Assembly (NCBI GenBank): GCA_944321365.1
Contig: CALULA010000001.1
Location: forward strand, 522,756-586,755
Length of the DNA: 64,000 nucleotides
Source of the DNA: an uncultured Paraprevotella sp.
GTDB lineage: Bacteria > Bacteroidota > Bacteroidia > Bacteroidales > Bacteroidaceae
Reading direction: 5' to 3'
In this document: positions 1 through 7,800 of the stretch, piece after piece
How the letters are laid out: each line of letters opens with the position of its first letter
Position numbering within the stretch: the first letter of the stretch is position 1
Program-made: the position numbers and the translations under genes
The notes under the pieces: generated by a model
Seen by the model: only the letters and a program-made list of their open reading frames with translations
Told to the model about the DNA's origin: nothing
Databases searched by the model: none

Positions 1-1038
1 CCAGTTGTTATGTTTTCCGGAACCATTGATGCCCGCAAAAGGCTTTTCGTGCAGCAGGCAGCGGAAGCCATGCTTGCGTGCTATCCTTTTCATTAAAGAC
101 ATCAACAGCATGTTGTGGTCTACGGCCAGATTCGTTTCCTCATATATGGGAGCCAATTCAAATTGGTTGGGCGCAACTTCATTATGACGGGTCTTGCAGG
201 GAATGCCCAATTCCAGGGCACGGATTTCCAAATCTTTCATGAATTCGGCCACACGTTCCGGAATAGACCCGAAATAGTGGTCGTCCATCTGCTGGTTTTT
301 GGCCGACTCATGTCCCATCAGTGTGCGCCCGGTCATCAGCAGGTCGGGGCGGGTGGCATACAGACCTTCGTCCACCAGGAAATATTCTTGTTCCCATCCC
401 AGATTGGAAATGACTTTCTTGACGTCCGGATAAAAGTAGCGGCAGACATCGGTAGCTGCTTTGTCCACCGCATGAATGGCCTTTTTCAATGGGGCTTTAT
501 AGTCGAGAGCCTCTCCCGTATAGGAAATAAAAATGGTGGGAATCATCAGTGTGTCGCCAATGACAAACACCGGAGACGCGGGATCCCATGCGGAATAGCC
601 TCTGGCCTCAAAGGTGGAACGGATGCCGCCGTTGGGAAAAGACGAAGCGTCTGGTTCTTGTTGTATGAGTTGTTTGCCGGAAAACACTTCTATCATTCCT
701 CCTTTGCCGTCATGTTCCACAAAGGCATCGTGCTTCTCGGCGGTGCCTTCGGTCAGCGGTTGAAACCAATGCGTGCAATGGGTCACGCCCAATTCCATGG
801 CCCATTTCTTCATGCCCGCCGCCACCACATCGGCAGTCTGCAGATCGAGTGAAGCACCGTTGTCTATCACGTCGCACATTTTTTTATAAACCTCTGCCGG
901 AAGATATTTGAACATTTTCTGGCGGGTGAATACGTATTTGCCGAAAAAATCAGAGGGTCTTTCTGACGGAGCCGGAACCTCTACGGCCTTTTTTTTGAAG
1001 GCTTCGCCTACAACTTCAAATCTGAGTGTGGATGACAT
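1..1038 (-). CDS. glnN: Glutamine synthetase type III, 5' part (runs off the left edge)
   Basis: The gene reads leftward from an ATG at 1038 and stays open to base 1, so about 346 N-terminal residues are visible. The protein begins MSSTLRFEVVGEAF and continues with FFGKYVFTRQKMFKYLP and a GVTHCTHWFQPLT stretch, the typical N-terminal sequence of the large (about 730-residue) type III glutamine synthetases of Bacteroidales. The family makes glutamine from glutamate, ammonia and ATP in the cytoplasm. The catalytic C-terminal part lies outside the window. It reads in the same direction as aguB and aguA upstream, but nothing shows that they share a transcript. Confidence 0.93.
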   Translation of the reverse strand, partial: MSSTLRFEVVGEAFKKKAVEVPAPSERPSDFFGKYVFTRQKMFKYLPAEVYKKMCDVIDNGASLDLQTADVVAAGMKKWAMELGVTHCTHWFQPLTEGTAEKHDAFVEHDGKGGMIEVFSGKQLIQQEPDASSFPNGGIRSTFEARGYSAWDPASPVFVIGDTLMIPTIFISYTGEALDYKAPLKKAIHAVDKAATDVCRYFYPDVKKVISNLGWEQEYFLVDEGLYATRPDLLMTGRTLMGHESAKNQQMDDHYFGSIPERVAEFMKDLEIRALELGIPCKTRHNEVAPNQFELAPIYEETNLAVDHNMLLMSLMKRIARKHGFRCLLHEKPFAGINGSGKHNNW

Positions 1039-1073
1039 ATATACCTTATTATATAATTATGTTTTGAATTTGA

Positions 1074-1958
1074 CTAATCTATGAAACGGCGGGTTAGCGG
1101 AGCAAATTCCTCAATGCGGCGGTCGCGCAGGAACGGCCACCATCTTCGTACGTTTTCAGAACGTTCCAAATCGATTTCCACCACGATGTTTTCTTCTTTT
1201 TCCCGACTGGCGCGTGCAAGAAACTCTCCTTGTGGTCCGGCTACGAAGCTGCTGCCCCAAAACTGTATGCCGTGCGTCTGGCCGGAAGGATCAGGCTCGT
1301 GCCCCACGCGGTTCACCGCGATGAGCGGCAGTCCGTTGGCCACGGCATGTCCGCGTTGTACTGTGGTCCACGCTTCCCGTTGCCGTTCCTGCTCTTCCGG
1401 CGTGTCACTGCTCTCGTAACCTATGGCCGTAGGATAGATCAACAGTTCGGCACCTTGCAGAGCCATCAGACGTGCGCCTTCGGGATACCATTGGTCCCAG
1501 CAGACTTGTACGCCCAGTATGCCTACTGACGTACGGATGGGATGAAACCCCAAGTCGCCGGGAGTGAAATAGAATTTCTCGTAATAGGCCGGATCATCGG
1601 GGATGTGCATTTTGCGATATTTACCGGCAATGGAACCGTCGCGTTCAAATACGACAGCCGTGTTGTGGTACAGTCCGGCCGCCCGTTTTTCAAACAGTGA
1701 CGTAACCAGCACAATGCCGAACTGCCGGGCCAGCTCGCCGAAGAAGCCGGTAGAGGGGCCTGGTATGGATTCGGCCAGATTGAAATTCTCTGTGTCCTCC
1801 GTCTGGCAGAAATATAATGAGTTGTGCAGTTCCTGCAATACGACTAATTGCGCTCCCTGCGAACTGACTTCCTCGATGTTCCGTGCCAGTTTGTAGAGGT
1901 TGGCTTTTATATCCGCGGTATTGGTCTGCTGAATCAGACCTGCTTTGATTGTTCTCAT
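1074..1958 (-). CDS. aguB: N-carbamoylputrescine amidase
   Basis: This 294-residue nitrilase-superfamily protein has the Glu-Lys-Cys triad in view: E43 in LQELHNS, K116 in KYRKMHIP and C153 in QVCWDQWYPE. Length and motifs fit N-carbamoylputrescine amidase, which hydrolyses N-carbamoylputrescine to putrescine, CO2 and ammonia. The gene directly upstream on the same strand encodes agmatine deiminase, so the two make the agmatine-to-putrescine route. The gap to aguA is about 35 bases, which suggests one operon. A general omega-amidase role is unlikely given the partner gene. Confidence 0.93.
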   Translation of the reverse strand: MRTIKAGLIQQTNTADIKANLYKLARNIEEVSSQGAQLVVLQELHNSLYFCQTEDTENFNLAESIPGPSTGFFGELARQFGIVLVTSLFEKRAAGLYHNTAVVFERDGSIAGKYRKMHIPDDPAYYEKFYFTPGDLGFHPIRTSVGILGVQVCWDQWYPEGARLMALQGAELLIYPTAIGYESSDTPEEQERQREAWTTVQRGHAVANGLPLIAVNRVGHEPDPSGQTHGIQFWGSSFVAGPQGEFLARASREKEENIVVEIDLERSENVRRWWPFLRDRRIEEFAPLTRRFID

Positions 1959-1992
1959 ATTTTCATAAAATACAGGATGGTGTTAATCGGAT

Positions 1993-3123
1993 TTACTTGA
2001 GCACCGGGACAGGAAACTGCATGGTACAGCAGTGCAGTGAGCCATGCTGGCGGATAAGCGGGCGACAGTCGATGGTTACGATTTCATGTTGCGGGAAAGC
2101 TTTCTGCAAGGCTTTCCGTGCCATTCCGTCATTGGTCGGCTGATTGTAGGTCGGCATGAGCACGGCTCCGTTTACGACCAGAAAGTTCGCATACGTAGCC
2201 GGCAGGCGTTGCCCCTCTTCATCGAATATCGGCTGTGGCATGGGCAATGGGATAAGCCGGTAAGGCTCATCCTGCAGGTTGCGGAACATGGTGAGCTGTT
2301 CTTCCATCCGGGCCAGTTCTTCGTAGTGCCTGTCGTTGCGGTCGGTACATTTCACGTAAGCGATGGTTTGATCCGGGCAGAAGCGGGCCAGCGTGTCGAT
2401 GTGTCCGTCTGTGTCATCTCCCTCCAGTCCGCCGTGGTCCAGCCAAAGTACCTGCCGCACATGCAGCAGGCGTTTCAGCCTTTCCTCGATATCCTGCCGC
2501 TCCAATCCGTCGTTGCGGTTCGGCGCGAGCAGGCAGGCCGATGTGGTCATGAGCGTGCCGTGGCCGTCGCTTTCGATGGATCCGCCCTCCAGCACGAAAT
2601 CCAGACAGTCGGTATACACACCGTCCAGCAGCCCCTTGTCGGACAGGGTGCGGTTGATGCGGTTGTCCTTTTCCGCCGCGAATTTTCTTCCCCAGCCGTT
2701 GAAACAGAAGTCCAGCAACAGGGGATGTTCCCCTCCGCAGAGGGTGATGAATCCGTGGTCGCGTGCCCAAGTGTCGTCGGTGGGGCATTCCGCCCAGCGG
2801 ATTTGTGCAAAGGCTTTTGCCGGAAGTTTCTCTTGCAGCAGAGCGGCTGTGGCCTCACGTTCGGGCGTGACGATAAGCAACGGTTCGCGCGATGCGATTT
2901 CATAAGCCATGCTGATATAGCAGGCAGTCACCTCCGGCAGCATGTCGCGCCAGTCTGTCCCGGCGTGCGGCCAAGTCAGTTGTACACCGCTCTGCGGGAA
3001 CCATTCGGGAGGCAGAAAGGTTTCTCTGACTTCCGTCAGCTCCGGTCCGCAGACCTCTTCAAAACGTATTTGCCACCAGCGTTCTTCCATCGTGGAAGTA
3101 CGGACTTTATACTGTAATCCCAT
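1993..3123 (-). CDS. aguA: Agmatine deiminase (peptidyl-arginine deiminase family)
   Basis: This 376-residue protein of the guanidino-modifying (PPAD/AguA) superfamily converts agmatine to N-carbamoylputrescine and ammonia. Visible family signatures include WARDHGFITL near residue 120, the LEGGSIESDG region, WLDHGGLEGDDTDGHID (His and Asp of the active site) and a C-terminal GSLHCC segment where Cys365 aligns with the catalytic cysteine. It is the first gene of the aguA-aguB pair. A minus-strand -7 element, TATCTTTG, lies at 3157-3164, about 35 bases before the ATG, in the divergent region shared with the ABC transporter genes. Confidence 0.93.
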   Translation of the reverse strand: MGLQYKVRTSTMEERWWQIRFEEVCGPELTEVRETFLPPEWFPQSGVQLTWPHAGTDWRDMLPEVTACYISMAYEIASREPLLIVTPEREATAALLQEKLPAKAFAQIRWAECPTDDTWARDHGFITLCGGEHPLLLDFCFNGWGRKFAAEKDNRINRTLSDKGLLDGVYTDCLDFVLEGGSIESDGHGTLMTTSACLLAPNRNDGLERQDIEERLKRLLHVRQVLWLDHGGLEGDDTDGHIDTLARFCPDQTIAYVKCTDRNDRHYEELARMEEQLTMFRNLQDEPYRLIPLPMPQPIFDEEGQRLPATYANFLVVNGAVLMPTYNQPTNDGMARKALQKAFPQHEIVTIDCRPLIRQHGSLHCCTMQFPVPVLK

Positions 3124-3171
3124 GTTCTGTTTTGCTGTCTTGTGAAACTAATAGGGCAAAGATACGAATCT

Positions 3172-3204
3172 TTTGTCAATAATGACTTTATTTTATTAAC
3201 TTTG
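3172..3204 (+). promoter_or_regulatory. Bacteroidetes-type promoter for the ABC transporter pair
   Basis: TTTG at 3172-3175, a 21-base spacer, then TAACTTTG at 3197-3204, matching the TTTG/TAnnTTTG consensus. Transcription would begin near 3211. That makes an ATG at 3213 almost leaderless and favours the ATG at 3222 as start. Confidence 0.6.
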
Positions 3205-3221
3205 TGTTGAAAATGGACAAG

Positions 3222-3842
3222 ATGCTGTACATAGAACGCGCGACTTTGCAACTTGGGGGGCGTTTGCTCTTCAGAAATCTCAGTCTGGAGGTCAGGCCGG
3301 GGGAGTGGGTGTGCCTTACGGGAGAATCCGGCTGCGGAAAGACTTCACTGCTGAGGGCCGTGTTGGGCTTTCACGAGCTGGACGGCGGCAGGGTTGTGGT
3401 AGACGGAAAACGTTTGTCCGCACAAACGATAGAGTTTATCCGCAAGAAGACGACTTATCTTCCGCAAAACTTTTTTCTGCCTGCCGAAACGGTGGAAGAG
3501 ATGTTGCGCATACCCTTCAGTCTGAAGGCCAATCGTGACAGGAGCTTCTCAAAAGAACGGCTTTTCCCGCTGTGGAATCTGTTGGGGCTGGAGCATGGAT
3601 TGCTGGAGCGGAAAGTCAATCAGTTGTCCGGCGGACAGCGGCAACGTGTTGTCCTTTCCATGGCTGCCATGTTGGGAAAAGAACTTTTGCTGGCCGACGA
3701 ACCCACATCGGCACTCGATGCCGACACCATTGTCCGTGTGGTCGCTCTATTCCGCAAAATGAAAGAGAGCGGCATGGCCATCTTGTCGACGTCGCATAAT
3801 GCGGCTTTCATTCAGGCTTGCGACAGGGTGGTACGGATGTGA
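3222..3842 (+). CDS. ABC transporter ATP-binding protein (FetA/YbbL-like)
   Basis: This ATPase of about 206 residues has a Walker A motif (TGESGCGKTS), the signature LSGGQRQR, Walker B LLADEPTSALD and a switch-histidine region STSHN. It pairs with the FetB-type permease 22 bases downstream, so together they should form an inner-membrane exporter. The E. coli homologues are linked to iron efflux and oxidative-stress resistance, but the substrate here is not proven. The frame opens earlier (GTG 3204, ATG 3213). The start at 3222 (MLYIERATLQLGG) best matches the family N-terminus and the predicted transcript start. Confidence 0.88.
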   Translation: MLYIERATLQLGGRLLFRNLSLEVRPGEWVCLTGESGCGKTSLLRAVLGFHELDGGRVVVDGKRLSAQTIEFIRKKTTYLPQNFFLPAETVEEMLRIPFSLKANRDRSFSKERLFPLWNLLGLEHGLLERKVNQLSGGQRQRVVLSMAAMLGKELLLADEPTSALDADTIVRVVALFRKMKESGMAILSTSHNAAFIQACDRVVRM

Positions 3843-3864
3843 CAGACCAATATGAAGAAATGAT

Positions 3865-4671
3865 ATGACAACGGTGGATTTGAGTTATACGGGCCTGTTT
3901 GTCGGCATGCTGATGATGCTGATACCATTCTATTTCTTGTGGCACTACCGCACAGGTCTTCTTTCTGCAGCTGTATTGGGAACCGTAAGGATGACGATAC
4001 AACTGTTGTTGATTGGAGTCTATTTGCGTTTCCTGTTTGAATGGGACAATGCTTACGTCAACCTGTTGTGGATGGTGGTCATGGCCGTCATCGCTTCCTA
4101 TACGGCTGTAGGCCGTACTCCCTTGCAGCGTAAGGTGTTGTTGTTGCCGGTTTTTACCGGCTTCCTGGTCACGGTATTGTTGGTCTCATTATATTTCCTG
4201 GTACTGGTGGTACAGGCCGATCGCGTTTTTGCGGCACGTTTTTTCATTCCTGTCGTCGGAGTGCTTTTCGGCAACATGCTGACGGTGAACATTATGGCCG
4301 TCAATGTATATTACAGTGAACTGCAACGTGAACAAAATCTGTACTATTTCATGTTAGGCAATGGGGCAACCCGTTTCGAAGCCACGCTTCCTTTCTTACG
4401 TTCAGCCGTCATCAAGGCTTTTTCTCCCTGCATCGCCAATATGGCAGTGATGGGCATAGTGTCGTTTCCCGGTACGATGATCGGTCAGATTCTAGGCGGA
4501 ACCATACCGGAAGTCGCCATCAAATACCAGCTGATGATCAGTGTGATAACCGTTGTGGCCTCCATGCTGTCGTTGGTTATAACCGTCAGCCTGTCCGCGC
4601 GTCGCACTTTCGACAGCTACGGACGGTTGAAACCCATTTTCCGCCAGGAGAAAAAATTAAATAAATCCTAA
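3865..4671 (+). CDS. fetB: ABC transporter permease, FetB/UPF0014 family
   Basis: This 268-residue membrane protein has about seven hydrophobic segments and the family's typical sequence (MTIQLLLIGVYLRFLF near residue 35, PVVGVLFGNMLTVNIMAVN near 130, a cytoplasmic MLGNGATRFEAT loop and GIVSFPGTMIGQILGG). UPF0014/FetB proteins form a two-component ABC exporter with a FetA-type ATPase, which is the gene immediately upstream. Iron export is the assigned role in E. coli and is carried over here by similarity only. Confidence 0.88.
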   Translation: MTTVDLSYTGLFVGMLMMLIPFYFLWHYRTGLLSAAVLGTVRMTIQLLLIGVYLRFLFEWDNAYVNLLWMVVMAVIASYTAVGRTPLQRKVLLLPVFTGFLVTVLLVSLYFLVLVVQADRVFAARFFIPVVGVLFGNMLTVNIMAVNVYYSELQREQNLYYFMLGNGATRFEATLPFLRSAVIKAFSPCIANMAVMGIVSFPGTMIGQILGGTIPEVAIKYQLMISVITVVASMLSLVITVSLSARRTFDSYGRLKPIFRQEKKLNKS

Positions 4672-4686
4672 AACTGACAGCAGACT

Positions 4687-4718
4687 CTTGTGTGCATAAC
4701 TCTTTCTGCTTATCTTTG
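4687..4718 (+). promoter_or_regulatory. Promoter for the Nif3-family gene
   Basis: A CTTG -33-like element at 4687-4690, a 20-base spacer and TATCTTTG (perfect TAnnTTTG) at 4711-4718. The predicted start of transcription near 4725 leaves a leader of only about 11 bases before the GTG start at 4736. Confidence 0.6.
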
Positions 4719-4735
4719 TACAAATTTTCTATGAC

Positions 4736-5545
4736 GTGAAAATCAAGGAAGTAGTTTTCGCCCTTGAAAGATTCGCGCCTCTGCCTTTGCAGGAAGACTA
4801 TGATAATGCCGGCCTGCAAATAGGGCTGACAGAGGCGGAAGCATCAGGGGCTTTATTGTGTCTTGACGTGACGGAAGAAGTGATCGATGAAGCCATCTCT
4901 CTCGGATGCAACCTCATCGTGTCGCATCATCCCTTGTTGTTTCATGGCTTGAAGTGCGTGTCGGACGCTGATTATGTGCAACGGTGTGTGCGCAAGGCGA
5001 TACAAAACGACATTGTCATTTACTCTGCACATACGAATATTGATAATGCCGAAGACGGAGTAAACTTCAAGATAGCCGAGAAAATAGAGCTGGAAGAAGT
5101 CAGACTGCTGCTGCCTCATCCGGTAAAGGTTAAGGAAGGTGCACATGAGTACACCGTTATGGCAGGAAGCGGTGTGACAGGAATGTTGCCTGTGCCCGAA
5201 GACGCGCTGGAGTTCTTGCAGCGTGTCAAATCCGTGTTCCATATCGAATGTCTGATGCATAATGAATTGTTGCAGAGGCCTGTGCAGAAAGTAGTGATTT
5301 GCGGTGGGGCAGGCGATTTCCTGTTGGGCGAGGCATTGAAGGCAGGAGCCGATGCTTTCCTTACCGGAGAGATGCATTATCACCAGTATTTCGGCCATGA
5401 TCAGGAAATACAGATAGGAGTGATGGGACATTACCAGAGCGAACAGTATACAAAAGAAATATTTTATTCAATCATATGTGAGGTTTGTCCGGAACTGCCG
5501 GTCTACATGACTGCAATAGATACAAACCCCATTAATTATTTGTAA
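4736..5545 (+). CDS. Nif3-like dinuclear metal-centre protein
   Basis: This 269-residue protein of the Nif3/YbgI (GTP cyclohydrolase I type 2-like) family begins MKIKEVVFALERFAPLPLQEDYDNAGLQIG, and metal-binding histidines are visible in LIVSHHPLLFHG, SAHTNID and the C-terminal MGHYQSEQYT. Members form toroidal hexamers with two metals per subunit, and the physiological reaction is unsettled. The start is a GTG at 4736. The nearby ATG at 4731 is out of frame and stops after two codons. The zinc-ribbon gene begins a few bases after the stop, a common pairing in Bacteroidales, so the two are probably co-transcribed. Confidence 0.88.
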   Translation: MKIKEVVFALERFAPLPLQEDYDNAGLQIGLTEAEASGALLCLDVTEEVIDEAISLGCNLIVSHHPLLFHGLKCVSDADYVQRCVRKAIQNDIVIYSAHTNIDNAEDGVNFKIAEKIELEEVRLLLPHPVKVKEGAHEYTVMAGSGVTGMLPVPEDALEFLQRVKSVFHIECLMHNELLQRPVQKVVICGGAGDFLLGEALKAGADAFLTGEMHYHQYFGHDQEIQIGVMGHYQSEQYTKEIFYSIICEVCPELPVYMTAIDTNPINYL

Positions 5546-5553
5546 TTATGCTT

Positions 5554-6384
5554 ATGGCAAAAGATGTGAAGAAAGAAACGGCAGACCTCTCTATCGAAGA
5601 GAAGCTGAAAAACCTGTATGAATTGCAGACTATGCTGTCCGAAATCGACAAGATCAAGACATTGCGCGGAGAACTGCCCTTGGAAGTGCAGGACTTGGAA
5701 GATGAACTGGAAGGATTGGCTACCCGTATAGAAAAGATACGCGGGGAGATAAATGACTTGAATGCCGACATCGCGACGCGCAAACAGAATATTGAAACCT
5801 GCAATGCTTCCATAACAAAATACAGCGATCAGCTGAACAACGTCCGCAACAACCGCGAATATGAATCGCTGAGTAAAGAAATAGAATACCAGACGCTGGA
5901 CGTTCAGCTGAATGAAAAGCGTATAAAAGAGGCGCAAAGTGCCATAGAGCATAAAAACGAAGAAATCACGCATTGCACCGATCTTATGGAAGAGCGGCGG
6001 GCGGACTTGGATATGAAGAAATCCGAGTTGGACGAAATCATCTCCGAGACTAAGGCGGAAGAGGAGAAGCTTCGCGAAAAAGCCAAAGCATTGGAGGCCA
6101 CGATTGAGCCTCGTCTGTTGCTGGCTTTCAAACGTATCCGCAAGAACAGCCGCAACGGTTTGGGCATTGTCTATGTGCAGCGTGATGCCTGCGGAGGCTG
6201 TTTCAACAAGATTCCGCCTCAGCGTCAGCTGGATATCCGCATGCGCAAGAAGATTATCGTATGCGAGTATTGCGGCCGTATCATGATCGATCCCGAATTG
6301 GCCGGAGTGCAGACTGAGACCAAGGCTACGGAGGAGAAGACAAAACGCCGCCGCCGCATCACCACGTCCGAGGAAGACAAGTAA
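5554..6384 (+). CDS. Coiled-coil protein with C4-type zinc ribbon
   Basis: This protein of about 276 residues has a long charged coiled coil over roughly residues 10-195 (EEKLKNLYELQTMLSEIDKIKTLRGELP at the start), followed by a C-terminal C4 zinc ribbon (RDACGGCFNKIPPQ ... VCEYCGRIM) and a basic tail. It belongs to the zinc-ribbon DUF164 family, which is conserved beside nif3 and has suggested RNA or nucleic-acid roles that remain unproven. A start two codons earlier (5548) is possible; MAKDVKKE fits relatives better. A strong terminator follows at 6412. Confidence 0.86.
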   Translation: MAKDVKKETADLSIEEKLKNLYELQTMLSEIDKIKTLRGELPLEVQDLEDELEGLATRIEKIRGEINDLNADIATRKQNIETCNASITKYSDQLNNVRNNREYESLSKEIEYQTLDVQLNEKRIKEAQSAIEHKNEEITHCTDLMEERRADLDMKKSELDEIISETKAEEEKLREKAKALEATIEPRLLLAFKRIRKNSRNGLGIVYVQRDACGGCFNKIPPQRQLDIRMRKKIIVCEYCGRIMIDPELAGVQTETKATEEKTKRRRRITTSEEDK

Positions 6385-6411
6385 CAAGTCGGTTCAATCC
6401 ATAGAAGAAGA

Positions 6412-6472
6412 CAGAAACCCGCACCGCGCGATACGTCCGTTACCGGTGTGGGTTTCTGCCTTTTCTGTTTTC
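6412..6472 (+). terminator. Rho-independent terminator after the zinc-ribbon gene
   Basis: A 15-base stem, CAGAAACCCGCACCG (6412-6426) pairing with CGGTGTGGGTTTCTG (6444-6458) with one G-U pair, is followed by CCTTTTCTGTTTTC. It separates the nif3 transcript from the convergent SMR gene. Confidence 0.85.
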
Positions 6473-6496
6473 CCCCGGTGTGTTTCCGGATTCGTC

Positions 6497-6817
6497 TCAA
6501 GCCAATTTCAGACCGATGACAGAGATGACGAGTGTAGAGATGAAAAACAGCCGCCAGAACGTCACCGGCTCGTGAAAGAAGAAAATGCCCGCCAGCACTG
6601 TTCCGGCTGCTCCGATACCGGTCCATACCGGATAAGCCGTACCCAGCGGGATGCTGTGACTGGCTTTGGCCAGCAGATACATGCTGAGCGCTACGGAAAC
6701 TATGAAGCCCGAAAGCCACAGTCCGTACTCCCATCCGCTACTGTCTTTCAGTTTGCCCATGCAAAATGTGAATCCTACTTCACACAGCCCGGCTGTAATC
6801 AGGATGATCCAATTCAT
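6497..6817 (-). CDS. Small multidrug resistance (SMR) family exporter
   Basis: This 106-residue inner-membrane protein has four hydrophobic helices. The membrane-embedded glutamate of SMR proteins is at E13 (ITAGLCEVGFT), and the SMR motif AYPVWTGIGAAGTVLAG is in helix 3. EmrE/SugE-type pumps work as dimers and expel cationic compounds or guanidinium using the proton gradient. The start at MNWIIL is preferred; the frame extends 11 residues further but with polar sequence unlike the family. A minus-strand -7 element TATCTTTG lies at 6848-6855. The gene is divergent from a broken Crp/Fnr regulator, a likely former regulator. Confidence 0.88.
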   Translation of the reverse strand: MNWIILITAGLCEVGFTFCMGKLKDSSGWEYGLWLSGFIVSVALSMYLLAKASHSIPLGTAYPVWTGIGAAGTVLAGIFFFHEPVTFWRLFFISTLVISVIGLKLA

Positions 6818-6942
6818 GTCTTTTGTGTTTTTGTCTTTTTGCGTGTGCAAAGATAGCTTCTCAACGCCGGAAAATCACTTTACATTTGATAAAAAAGGTT
6901 GGAGACGAGGCAGAATATGTGCGATTTTGCGTATTTTTATCT

Positions 6943-6950
6943 TAACTTTG
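6943..6950 (+). promoter_or_regulatory. Probable -7 element for the Crp/Fnr-type gene
   Basis: TAACTTTG (6943-6950) lies 17 bases before the original ATG at 6968. A second match, TACATTTG at 6955-6962, is nearer. No convincing -33 element was seen for either. Confidence 0.4.
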
Positions 6951-6967
6951 ACCGTACATTTGCAGCT

Positions 6968-7531
6968 ATGGACATTCGCAGCATTATTGATCGCATATAT
7001 GTCTTGCCCGGACCTTCATAGGAGAGATTGGCGGCCTGCCTCGCGCGTGTAGACTTGCCCAAGGGGCATTTTCTGATGGAAACCGGCAGAGTGGAGCGGA
7101 ACATATTCTTCCTGGCTCAAGGCATAGCCCGTGCCTGTTTCCCGACAGACGGGCGCAATGTGACGTTCTGGATTGGAGCGGAAGGCAGCACCCTGCTGTC
7201 TATGAAAGGATTCACGGAGGGACTGGCCGGTTATGAAACCATAGAACTGATGGAGGACTCCGTGCTGTACCGGCTACATCGTGACGATCTGCACCGCTTG
7301 TTTGCCACAGACATACACATTGCCAACTGGGGGCGCAGGTTTGCGGAGCGCGAGCTGTTGCAGACAGAAGAGCGTCTCATTCCCTTTCTGTTCACTACAG
7401 CGTCCGAGCGTTACAAGAAACTGCTGAGCGAACATCCCGATTTGCTGCAACGTCTGCCGCTGGAATGCCTGGCCTCGTACATAGGCGTTACTCCCGTCAG
7501 TCTGAGCCGGATAAGGGGCGAGTTGAAATAG
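6968..7531 (+). pseudogene. Crp/Fnr-family regulator interrupted by an in-frame amber codon
   Basis: An ATG at 6968 opens a frame reading MDIRSIIDRIYVLPGPS, then TAG at 7019-7021, and the same frame continues ERLAACLARVDLPKGHFLMETGRVERNIFFLAQGIARA to a stop at 7531. Together this is a normal-sized (187-codon) Crp/Fnr protein with an N-terminal cyclic-nucleotide-binding-like beta roll and a C-terminal helix-turn-helix (ECLASYIGVTPVSLSRIRGEL). One substitution, for example TTG to TAG, explains the break. Reinitiation at TTG 7028, just after an AGGAGA, could still give a protein lacking about 20 residues, so loss of function is probable but not certain. Confidence 0.8.
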
Positions 7532-7537
7532 AGCGGG

Positions 7538-7628
7538 CGGTGTTGCGCAAGATGGGTTCCGGTCTTGCGCAACACCGTAGTGCTTTTTGCGCAAAAACGG
7601 TTGAGGTCTTGCGGCAGGCTGTTTCCGC
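7538..7628. repeat. 22-base-period palindrome array, locus 1
   Basis: Four related 12-base palindromic cores start at 7541, 7563, 7585 and 7607, exactly 22 bases apart: TGTTGCGCAAGA, TCTTGCGCAACA, TTTTGCGCAAAA and a decayed TCTTGCGGCAGG. The first two units also pair with each other as a perfect 15-base stem (7538-7552 with 7563-7577). The same organisation recurs at 16455-16564 and 26243-26330. No gene is visible in 7532-7800 apart from this array and the GH95 promoter. Confidence 0.85.
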
Positions 7629-7722
7629 ATGAGGAGAAAAGGATTCCCGGACCAGTCCTCTTAAAAAAACGTAAAAGCGGCACATGCGGTGCCTGAATCT
7701 AAGATCCTTCATGTCGCTGCGT

Positions 7723-7753
7723 TTTGCGGAAAGGACAAAAAAACTTAAATTTG
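7723..7753 (+). promoter_or_regulatory. Promoter for the GH95 gene
   Basis: TTTG at 7723-7726, a 19-base spacer and TAAATTTG at 7746-7753 match the Bacteroidetes promoter consensus. The leader to the ATG at 7801 is about 40 bases. Confidence 0.65.
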
Positions 7754-7800
7754 TGCGCATGTAGGTATAACAAAGATTTTCGACAACAAAAAAACAGAAG

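Noticed and set aside
5536..6387. 283-codon minus-strand frame opposite the zinc-ribbon coiled-coil gene
   Set aside because: It mirrors a charged coiled coil and reads as repeated hydrophobics; the plus frame has zinc ligands and a terminator right after it.
7538..7628. Considered the 22-base-period arrays as CRISPR
   Set aside because: Units are palindromic 12-mers with 10-base spacers, far too short for repeats and spacers, and no cas genes are nearby.
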